Shown here in pieces: positions 40,674 through 47,872 of a DNA stretch of 50,514 nt (the stretch's first letter is position 1; the number at the start of each line of letters is the position of its first letter). The translations under genes were made by a program, and so were the position numbers. This DNA is from CAYNSX01 sp964400165 (GTDB taxonomy: Bacteria; Armatimonadota; Hebobacteria; CAYNSX01). The notes beneath the pieces were generated by a model. It was not told the DNA's origin. It ran no database searches and was given only the letters and a program-made list of their open reading frames with translations. The stretch spans positions 1 through 50,514 of the forward strand of contig CAYNSX010000014.1 of NCBI GenBank assembly GCA_964400165.1. The letters are read 5' to 3'.

Positions 40674-42214
40674 GCGGCGAACTGACCGAAGACACCCAGC
40701 GCGGCTTCTCGGACGAGGGGCAGCCGGTCGAGGGAGGCGAGGCGTTCGAGGGCGAGACCTTCCTCGAGTCGATTTGGCGGGTGCTGACCTCGATGCGGCT
40801 GGCGCTGATTCTGCTGGGGATCGTGGCGCTGTTCGCCGGGGTGGGGACCATCATCCCGCAGGGCAAAGAGGCGAGCGAGTATCCGGCCATCTTTGCGAAG
40901 CATATGTCGGTGGACAACGCGCACCGCATGACGACGGTGGTGCTGAAACTGGGGCTGAACAATCTCTATCACACGCCGTGGTTTTTGAGTCTGTTGTATT
41001 TGATGTCGGTGAACTTGATTATGTGCAACGCGCGGCGGGTGCAAATCCTGTGGCGGCGGACTTACCGGCCGCGGGTGCAGGCGAGCGAGTTGGGCGTCCG
41101 GGCGATGTCGCACACGCGGGCCTGGCAGTCGAAGGTGGCGGCGGCGCAGGCGAAGGCGCTGGTGGCGGCGACGCTGCGCGGCGAGCGCTACCGGGTGCTG
41201 GAGGCGGCGGGCAACCCGGCGACGCTCCTGTACGCCGACCGCGGGCGGCTGGGCAACTGGGGGTCGTATGCGATGCACCTGGCGATTCTGATGATTTTTT
41301 TCGGCGCCGCCTGGGGGCACCACCCGAAATACGGGTTCGACAAGGGCTTCGGCCTGGCCGTCGGGCAGTCGGCGAAGATTCCGCAGGACATCCTGCCGGC
41401 GAATGAGCCGCGCTTCGACACGCACCGCACGACCGAATACACGCTGACGCTGAACAAGTTCACCATCCCGACGCTGCCCGACGGAACGCCGCGGCAGTAT
41501 GTCAGCAATGTGACCATCGAGGGGAACGGACAGAAGCAAGATATCGAGTTGAAGGTGAACCACCCGTTCAAGTATCACGGACTGACGCTGTATCAGGTGT
41601 CGTGGGGGATGGACGGATTCGTTGTCGAGGCGACGGTGAAGGATGCCGACGGCACGGAGCATCAGGAATTCCTCGCCTACCCGCTCGGCGAGAACGGGGA
41701 GTTTCACTTCAGCACCGAACAACTGGGCCAGTTCATCCAGCAGATTCAGCACAACGGCTGGGTGGTCATCGCCCGTGAGTTCGTGCCCGATGCCGAAGTG
41801 GAAGGCGATATGCTGGTGGGCAAGTCACGGTTTCCCAACCACCCGTGGGTGCAACTGCTGGCGGTCCGCGACCCCTCGAAGATCACCGGCGGCAATATGA
41901 TGGAGATGCTGGAGCCGGTCGGCTGGGTGTCGGAGACGGAGACGGCGGAGTTCCACGGCGTGACCTTCCGGCTGGCGGGGGTGAATGTGTTTTCGGGGTT
42001 CTCGGTGCGCAAGGACCCGGGGGTGTGGGCGGTGTGGCTGGGGGCGTTGATCGGCTTTTGCGGCATCATCATGACTTTCTACATACCGCACCGGGTGATT
42101 CGGGTGCGGGTGATGCAAATCGGCGACACGACGGATGTGCTGGCGGGGGCGACCTGCCGGCTGCCCAGTCAATTCGAGAAAGAGTTCACGGCGCTCGGTC
42201 AGGCGCTGGAATAG
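40670..42214 (+). CDS. resB: Cytochrome c biogenesis protein ResB
   Basis: 514 residues from GTG 40670, overlapping the rex stop (GTGA). Membrane segments LALILLGIVALFAGVGTIIP, FLSLLYLMSVNLIMCNARRV, YAMHLAILMIFFGAAWG and one near the C-terminus (WAVWLGALIGFCGIIMTFYI), with a large extracytoplasmic domain between. In system II, ResB with CcsA exports and attaches haem to apocytochrome c. A long out-of-context N-terminal frame extension was trimmed. Confidence 0.88.
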   Translation: MSGELTEDTQRGFSDEGQPVEGGEAFEGETFLESIWRVLTSMRLALILLGIVALFAGVGTIIPQGKEASEYPAIFAKHMSVDNAHRMTTVVLKLGLNNLYHTPWFLSLLYLMSVNLIMCNARRVQILWRRTYRPRVQASELGVRAMSHTRAWQSKVAAAQAKALVAATLRGERYRVLEAAGNPATLLYADRGRLGNWGSYAMHLAILMIFFGAAWGHHPKYGFDKGFGLAVGQSAKIPQDILPANEPRFDTHRTTEYTLTLNKFTIPTLPDGTPRQYVSNVTIEGNGQKQDIELKVNHPFKYHGLTLYQVSWGMDGFVVEATVKDADGTEHQEFLAYPLGENGEFHFSTEQLGQFIQQIQHNGWVVIAREFVPDAEVEGDMLVGKSRFPNHPWVQLLAVRDPSKITGGNMMEMLEPVGWVSETETAEFHGVTFRLAGVNVFSGFSVRKDPGVWAVWLGALIGFCGIIMTFYIPHRVIRVRVMQIGDTTDVLAGATCRLPSQFEKEFTALGQALE

Positions 42215-42223
42215 GAGCAGGCG

Positions 42224-43525
42224 ATGCAGGAACTGAACAATGCGCCGGGGCTGTTCGCCGGGATCAACGAACTCTACCTGTACCGCACGGTGCAGGTCAT
42301 TTACGCGCTGGCGGGCACCGCGTATCTGGCGCACCTGGTGGTGCGGCGCACGAGTTTCTTCGGGCAGCTCGCCACGATGATCTTCGGCGCCGGTTTGATC
42401 GCGCATCTGCTGCTCCTGATGACGCGCGGACTGCAGGCGGGGCACCCACCGTGGATGAACTTCTACGAGGCGGTGATGACGGTGGCGTTCGTGGCCGGCG
42501 CGACCTATTTCGTGCTGGAGCGCTTCACCGGGCTGCGCATCATCGGGCCGTTCGCCACCGGGCTGGTGTCGCTGCTCCTGATTCACGGGATGACGCTGCC
42601 GCAGGAGTTCCACGGCGGCAACCTGATGCCGGCGCTGCGCGACACCTTCTGGCGCACCATTCATGTGCCGACAGGGATGGTGTCCTACGGCGCGTTCTTC
42701 ATTTCGATGGTGGCGACGGCGCTGTATGTGCGCAAGCGCGGGCAGTTGTGGGGCTGGCTGCTGATCGCCGGGCTGGCGCTGGCGACCCTGCTGGTGCTGG
42801 TGCAATTGCTGCGGGCGGCTTCGACGACGAATGTCATCTACGCAGTGGTGGTGGCGCTGCTGGTCTTCGTGCCGTTGCTGGTGCTGCTCACCAACAAGGG
42901 CCAGGCGCTGCTGCCGAGCGAGGACTCGCTCGACACGGCCATCTATCGCACCATCGGGTTCGCCTATCCGTTCCAGTTCCTGCTGCTCATCACGGGGGCG
43001 GCGTGGGCAAACGAGGCGTGGGGGCGCTGGTGGGGCTGGGACCAGAAGGAGACCTGGGCGTTCGTCACCTTCATCGTCTACACGCTCTACCTGCATGTGC
43101 GGCTGATGCGGGGGTCGAAGGGCTGGGCCTCGGGGCTGTCGCTGCTGGGGGCGCTGTCGGTGGCGATCACTTTCTGGGGGGTGAGTTTCTTCCCGGCGAT
43201 CGCCAGTCAGTTCCACAGCTATGCGAAGCCACAAGGCACGGAGGACGCCGCCGCGGCGGAGAAGTCACCGGGCGAGGCGGGCTATGGCAATGACGGCGGC
43301 GCGTCGAACGCGATGCCGGAAATGCCGCCGGGGCTGACGATGCCGGAGGGCCACCCGGACATCAGCACGATGGAACCGAAGCCGGGGAGCGCGCCGCCGC
43401 TGGAAATGCCGCCGGGCGCGTTGCCGCCCGGGCACCCGCCGATCGGGAACGACACGACGACGAACAATACGACGACGAACAACACCGAACCGGCGAAACC
43501 GCCGAGCGGGAGCGGAGGGAAGTAG
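42224..43525 (+). CDS. ccsA: Cytochrome c biogenesis protein CcsA/ResC
   Basis: 433 residues from ATG 42224 (GGAG upstream). Multiple membrane helices and the haem-handling signature WGRWWGWDQKETWAFVTF. Conserved His residues occur in PTGMVSYGAFF-adjacent and YLHVRLM segments. The last ~95 residues are an unusual Pro/Met/Gly-rich tail (MPPGLTMPEGHPD) ending in a Thr/Asn run (DTTTNNTTTNNTEP) that ordinary CcsA lacks. Confidence 0.9.
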   Translation: MQELNNAPGLFAGINELYLYRTVQVIYALAGTAYLAHLVVRRTSFFGQLATMIFGAGLIAHLLLLMTRGLQAGHPPWMNFYEAVMTVAFVAGATYFVLERFTGLRIIGPFATGLVSLLLIHGMTLPQEFHGGNLMPALRDTFWRTIHVPTGMVSYGAFFISMVATALYVRKRGQLWGWLLIAGLALATLLVLVQLLRAASTTNVIYAVVVALLVFVPLLVLLTNKGQALLPSEDSLDTAIYRTIGFAYPFQFLLLITGAAWANEAWGRWWGWDQKETWAFVTFIVYTLYLHVRLMRGSKGWASGLSLLGALSVAITFWGVSFFPAIASQFHSYAKPQGTEDAAAAEKSPGEAGYGNDGGASNAMPEMPPGLTMPEGHPDISTMEPKPGSAPPLEMPPGALPPGHPPIGNDTTTNNTTTNNTEPAKPPSGSGGK

Positions 43526-43535
43526 GGCCGAATAC

Positions 43536-44606
43536 ATGGCCGCAGCCGCGCGCGCCAGCAGAACCCTGGTGCCGCTCGTGCGCGCCGCCGCGTGTGCGAC
43601 GCTGGTCTGTCTCGCAATCAGCGCAAGTTCGTCGACCGATCCCTGGTTGGAGAGAACGATTCCACTCGACAAGGGCATCGGAGTGCAGTCCTTGGCGTGG
43701 ATGCCGGATGGCAAATCACTCCTGATGGTCTGGCACCAAGCATTTGTCAGTAGGTATTCACCGGCGGTCAGCCTTGTCGACATCTCCACCGGTAAGCGCC
43801 GTGACTTAGTGCTTCCGGAACACCTCAAGGAACGAGGCGAGCCCATGGGACTGATATCTGACTCGCCTGTGATTTCCCCAGATGGGGCAACCCTCGCAGT
43901 CAGGCGGTGGCCCAATCCCGGCGCAGAGACCCGGTTGGAGGGCCTCTGGTTTATCACGGTGGCGACCGGCGCCAAGCGCCAGGTGGTTCAGAACGCCGCG
44001 ATCCGGCCGCTTGCTTGGGCACGGAATGGACGAGGCGTGTATGTGGCGATTCATCGGACGGGCGAGGAATACGACCTCTGCTTTGTCGAGCGGTATGGTG
44101 CGATCACACGGGGGTCGCGCGCCGGCACCATCACGGCGGCCTCGGTGTCGCTCGACGACCGGTGGGTGGCTTTCGAGTCCTGGACGCGCGGCGAACCATC
44201 CGTGCAGGTGTGGGACCGGCAGACGAACGCCGTGTCCACGGTTGAACGCACCGCGTGGAGTCCGTGCTGGCAGGATGATGCGCTGTTGTACATCCGCGGC
44301 GGTACGAACATTGTACGCTGGCGTCCCGGCGGGAAGTCGGAAACGCTCTTTCCGACAAGCGGGTCATTCAATGGCCATTTCGACCGCCTCGACGCACCGC
44401 CGCGCGGCAATGTGGTGCTTGCCAGCCAGGGCGGAGGCGGATACTTCATGGTTGCACTGGGCGCGAAACCGATTCATGGTGTGAATGGCGGCAACGGGCG
44501 GGTCCCCGCGTTGTCGCCGGACGCGCGACTGGTCGCCTGCGTCGACCAAGCCGGCGGCGCGCTGCAAGCGCCGCCAGAAATCAAGCTGCGGCGCAGCGAA
44601 CTCTAG
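43536..44606 (+). CDS. Secreted beta-propeller (WD40/TolB-like) protein
   Basis: 356 residues, start 43536 only ten bases after ccsA. Signal sequence LVRAAACATLVCLAISASSS, then propeller-type blades with SLAWMPDGKSLLMVW, PVISPDGATLAVRRW, IRPLAWARNGRGVYVAI and PALSPDARLVACVD. Such proteins bind partners or polysaccharides; none can be named. It may be co-transcribed with ccsA. Confidence 0.65.
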   Translation: MAAAARASRTLVPLVRAAACATLVCLAISASSSTDPWLERTIPLDKGIGVQSLAWMPDGKSLLMVWHQAFVSRYSPAVSLVDISTGKRRDLVLPEHLKERGEPMGLISDSPVISPDGATLAVRRWPNPGAETRLEGLWFITVATGAKRQVVQNAAIRPLAWARNGRGVYVAIHRTGEEYDLCFVERYGAITRGSRAGTITAASVSLDDRWVAFESWTRGEPSVQVWDRQTNAVSTVERTAWSPCWQDDALLYIRGGTNIVRWRPGGKSETLFPTSGSFNGHFDRLDAPPRGNVVLASQGGGGYFMVALGAKPIHGVNGGNGRVPALSPDARLVACVDQAGGALQAPPEIKLRRSEL

Positions 44607-44706
44607 GGCGGGAAGTTTTCTTCCGTATTGCCCCTCCCCATGAATGGAGAGGGGAACATCCCTCACCCCCGAGCCCCTCTCCGACGGGCGGAGAGGGGAG
44701 ACAAAA

Positions 44707-44739
44707 CTAGTACTGCGCGAGGTGGAGGAAGGGCGGATC
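44707..44739 (-). pseudogene. KaiC-like gene 3'-end copy 1
   Basis: Reads DPPFLHLAQY and TAG. Five of ten codons and the stop differ from the real gene end, all silently. Confidence 0.9.
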
Positions 44740-44833
44740 TACCCTCACCCGCCCTCCACTGCGCTCCGGGCACCCTCTCCCGACTGGGAGAGGGACAACC
44801 ATCATCCCTTTTCGGTATCGGCGGCCTTGCCGA

Positions 44834-44866
44834 TCAATATTGCGCGAGGTGCAGGAAGGGCGGATC
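44834..44866 (-). pseudogene. KaiC-like gene 3'-end copy 2
   Basis: Reads DPPFLHLAQY and TGA; three codons differ silently from the real end. Confidence 0.9.
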
Positions 44867-44961
44867 TACCCTCACCCGCCCTCCGCTGCGCTGCGGGCAC
44901 CCTCTCCCTGAAGTGGAGAGGGACAACCATCATCCCTTTTCGGTATCGGCGGCCTTGCCGA

Positions 44962-46329
44962 TCAATATTGCGCCAGGTGCAAGAAGGGCGGGTCGGGGGT
45001 TTCGACGAGGGGGAGCGGGTCGCTGACGGCGGCGGTGACGCTCTTGCAGACTTGCAGGAAGTGATAGGCGCGGAACTGGCGGATGCGGAGGATGCCCTCG
45101 GCGGCGTCGCGCAGTTCGTCGAGTTCGCTCTCGGAGACGGCGCGGGTGTTGAGGCAGGCGAGGACGGCGGCGCCGTTCTCGCGCGCTTCGGTCTGCAGGC
45201 GGCGGACAGCGGTGATGAAGGGCTCGCCGCGGGAGGCGCCGCGCACTTCGTTCAGGTCGACGGTGCCGCGGGTGCGGCGCTCGACACGCAGTTCGGCGCC
45301 GAGGCGGTCGAGGGTTTCCGCGGGCGGCAGGCCGTTGAGGACGACAGGCACGAAGCGGTTCTGCTCGGCGGCGCGGGAGAAGGCGCCGGACCAGCCGACG
45401 CGGTCGGCAAGGCCGAGGGCGCCGTGGGCGCGCATCGCCGGCGCGTGGAGGGCGACGACGCGTTCGCCGCGTTCGATGCCGGTGTGCAGGAAGTTCAGTT
45501 CGAGCAGATGGCGCGGCCAGGTGGGCGTTGATTCGAGCAGGTAGAGCCCGCCATACGGGATGCCGCCGCCGAGGAGCGCGTCAAGGTCGGGCAGGCCGGT
45601 GCCGGCGGCGTCGGAGAGCGTGTAGGCGGCGGGCCGGAAGGGCGGAATGACGCGCAGGCCGTTGCTCTCGATGAGCACGAGACTGCGCGAGCCGTGCGAG
45701 GCGCTGCCGCGCGACTTGATGATGTCCATGAAGCGGACGCGCTGGCCGTCGATGCGCTCGCTGGCGAGGTGGATGACGGCGTCGGCGACATAGTCTTCGA
45801 CTTCGGCGACGGGCTGGTCGCCCTCGTTCAATTCCCGGATGAGGAGCGTGGTCAAGTGCTCGCGCTTGAGGGCGTTGATGATGCCATAGAGCAGATCGCG
45901 GAAGGCGGCGCGGTCGGGGGCGAGGCGGCGGAAGTGGCTGATCGAGTCGACGACGAGGCGCTTGGCGCCGATTTCGCGGATCATGGTGGCGAGGAGGCCG
46001 TCGTGGCGCTGCAGGTCCTGCTGCATCGTGTCGGGCGAAGTGAAGACGACTTTGAGCAGGCCCTCGCGTTCGAGGGCGCGGAAGTCCCAGCCGAAGTGCG
46101 CGGCGTCGCGGTAGATGTGCTGCGGGAACTCCTCAAAAGTGAGCAGGCAGCCGGGTTCACCGGCGACGGTGATGCCGTGATGGAGGAACTGCATGCCGAG
46201 CGAGGTCTTGCCCGTGCCGGGCGCGCCGGCGACGAGGACGGCGTCACCGCGCAGGAACCCGCCGCAGAGCAGCGCGTCGAGTCCTTCAGCGCCCGACTGG
46301 ACGCGGTCGATGCCGGTGTCCGGGTCTAT
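44962..46329 (-). CDS. KaiC-like RecA-fold ATPase with two domains
   Basis: About 455 residues. Domain 1 has GFLRGDAVLVAGAPGTGKTS (Walker A) and AKRLVVDSISHFRRL (Walker B). Domain 2 starts GGGIPYGGLYLLESTPTWP, where the P-loop is lost, so only one ATP site is expected. The start is unclear: no ATG, GTG or TTG lies between 46653 (deep in the merR-like gene) and the Walker A. The given end marks an ATA overlapping the merR-like stop (ATAG). A frameshift product with the upstream gene is another option. Confidence 0.75.
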   Translation of the reverse strand: MDPDTGIDRVQSGAEGLDALLCGGFLRGDAVLVAGAPGTGKTSLGMQFLHHGITVAGEPGCLLTFEEFPQHIYRDAAHFGWDFRALEREGLLKVVFTSPDTMQQDLQRHDGLLATMIREIGAKRLVVDSISHFRRLAPDRAAFRDLLYGIINALKREHLTTLLIRELNEGDQPVAEVEDYVADAVIHLASERIDGQRVRFMDIIKSRGSASHGSRSLVLIESNGLRVIPPFRPAAYTLSDAAGTGLPDLDALLGGGIPYGGLYLLESTPTWPRHLLELNFLHTGIERGERVVALHAPAMRAHGALGLADRVGWSGAFSRAAEQNRFVPVVLNGLPPAETLDRLGAELRVERRTRGTVDLNEVRGASRGEPFITAVRRLQTEARENGAAVLACLNTRAVSESELDELRDAAEGILRIRQFRAYHFLQVCKSVTAAVSDPLPLVETPDPPFLHLAQY

Positions 46330-47006
46330 TTGCGCGAGGGGAGGTATCGGAAGACATCCTCTCCAGGGAACGGAATGCGCTGGATGAAGCGGCTCTGTTC
46401 CAGTTCCCGCAGTTCGATTTCGATGTCCTGCACCTGCCGCCCGAGTTTCAGCGCGATCTGGCGGGCGGTCAGGATGGTGAAGGGGTTGCGCTCGAAGAAG
46501 TCCACGACCTGGCTGACGGCGGCGGCCAGGGGTTTGAGCGTGGCGGCGTGCCCGTTGCTGTGGCCGTTGCCGTTGCTGTGGCCGTTGCTCTGGCTGCTGA
46601 ACAGCCGGTCGCGCGCCGCTTGCATGAGGGCGGTGAGGCGTTCGAGTTGCCACTGCAGCAGGCGCTCGACTTCGTCGTCGGGCAGGGCTTCGAAGCGGAG
46701 GAGCTCGTCATCGCGCCGGCGCAGAAACATCTCGGCCTCTTCGGCGGCGCCTTCGAGCGTGTAGCCGCGGTCGAGGCCCTGCTTGATGAGGGCGGCCTTC
46801 TCGATGCCCGCGTAATCGTAGGTGCGGGCGCCCTCGTCGTTCAGCGAGGGGATGAGGCCCTTCTCGGTCCAATAGGAGAGTTGCCGGACGGTGACGCCAC
46901 ACATGGCGGCGGCGCTGCCGATGCCGAGAGCGAGGGCTTTGACGAGATCGCCGGCGGGGATGGGTTCCAGCGCCGCGTCCGGAGCGTGGAGCGTCTTGCG
47001 TGCCAT
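46326..47006 (-). CDS. MerR-family regulator with C-terminal winged-helix part
   Basis: 226 residues. The N-terminal part AAAMCGVTVRQLSYWTEKGL followed by IPSLNDEGARTYDYAGIEKA is a MerR DNA-binding domain, next a coiled region (LLQWQLERLTALMQAARDRL), then a linker of NGHSNGNGHSNGH repeats and a second small helical domain (FTILTARQIALKLGRQVQD). It is directly upstream of, and overlaps, the KaiC-like gene, so the two likely act together. It has no Cys pair for metal sensing. Confidence 0.8.
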   Translation of the reverse strand: MARKTLHAPDAALEPIPAGDLVKALALGIGSAAAMCGVTVRQLSYWTEKGLIPSLNDEGARTYDYAGIEKAALIKQGLDRGYTLEGAAEEAEMFLRRRDDELLRFEALPDDEVERLLQWQLERLTALMQAARDRLFSSQSNGHSNGNGHSNGHAATLKPLAAAVSQVVDFFERNPFTILTARQIALKLGRQVQDIEIELRELEQSRFIQRIPFPGEDVFRYLPSRK

Positions 47007-47168
47007 ACGAGAGTCTCCCGTACGGCCCGGGCGGGGCGGTTCCCGAGCGACATGCCGTACTGTATACCCAGCCGGGGGCGGCGGGACAGCCGGGCGTGTC
47101 GCGGATTCACGACAGATGTTCCATATCGCGTCGGGCGGACGCGACAGGGCTGTGCGCCGGCGGCGACG

Positions 47169-47288
47169 CTAGCCGGGACCGGTGCGAAAGAAGGCGTAAA
47201 TGAGCAGGATCAGCAAGACAGTGACGAGGGCGAGGACGAGGAATAGCCAAGCGGGCGGGCTGTGGGAGTCGTCGGGTTCGTCGGGCAC
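47169..47288 (-). CDS. Small single-pass membrane protein
   Basis: 39 residues from GTG 47288: PDEPDDSHSPPAW and then the membrane helix LFLVLALVTVLLILLIYAFF. TACAAT at 47300-47295 sits seven bases before the GTG with an anti-Shine-Dalgarno-like CCTCCC between, so the transcript may be leaderless. A longer frame upstream is repeat-derived. Unknown role. Confidence 0.45.
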   Translation of the reverse strand: MPDEPDDSHSPPAWLFLVLALVTVLLILLIYAFFRTGPG

Positions 47289-47872
47289 GGGAGGATTGTA
47301 AAGCACGGGTGTGGGAGGTGGGGTGTGGGAGGTGGGGTGTGGGAGGTGGGGAGGAAGCGAGGCGGGCATCGGTGCCCGGCGATGAACCCTTCGACTGCGC
47401 TCAGGACAAGCGGCCGGGCTGAGATCGAGACAAGCCCCGCAGGGGCTTCTCACAGACTCAGCCCGAGGGTTCAGCCCCGGGTGCGGAGGCACTGGAATCG
47501 CAGCCGAGTCTGACAGGCAAAGTGCCTGTCCCCCTGCCTCCTCAAACCGTCCTCACCCGGCCTCACTGCGTTCGGCCACCCTGCTTCGCCAAGGCTTCGC
47601 AGGGCAAGCCCTCTCCCGAACGGGGAGAGGGAAATGAGACCCCTCCCTCTACCCCCTCCCCATGAATGGAGAGGGGGGATTCTCGAACCGCAACCGAGTC
47701 TGGCAGGCAAAGTGCCTGCCCCCCGTTTTGGTGACTACAAGGACGGGCCGGGGACGCGGACAGCGCCGTCGCGCAGACCCCTCCCCCTACCCCCTCCCCA
47801 TGAATGGAGAGGGGGGACTCTCGAACCGCAACCGAGTCTGGCAGGCAAAGTGCCTGCCCCCCGTTTTGGTGA
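47289..47872. repeat. Repeats including a 138-base tandem duplication
   Basis: GGGTGTGGGAGGTG simple repeats at 47306-47352; a CTTCGACTGCGCTCAGG/hairpin element at 47386-47480; CTGACAGGCAAAGTGCCTGTC hairpin near 47508-47530; CCCTCTCC-type palindrome pieces at 47553-47632. Then a nearly perfect direct repeat: 47638-47775 and 47776-47913, each with a CCCCTCCCC palindrome, a GGCAGGCAAAGTGCCTGCC hairpin and the last codons of selB. Confidence 0.85.
47735..47772 (-). pseudogene. selB 3'-end copy
   Basis: Identical to the last ~12 codons of selB (RDGAVRVPGPSL and TAG). It is part of the 138-base direct duplication, so this event is very recent. Confidence 0.9.

Larger units (their letters stand above)
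44607..44961. repeat. Tandem repeats carrying KaiC-like gene ends
   Basis: CCCCTCTCC-type palindromes are at 44631-44700, 44743-44794 and 44872-44924. Units of about 127 bases recur (44714, 44841, 44969), each combining one palindrome and one copy of the KaiC-like gene's end. A small ATCGGCggccttGCCGAT hairpin precedes two of them. Confidence 0.85.
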
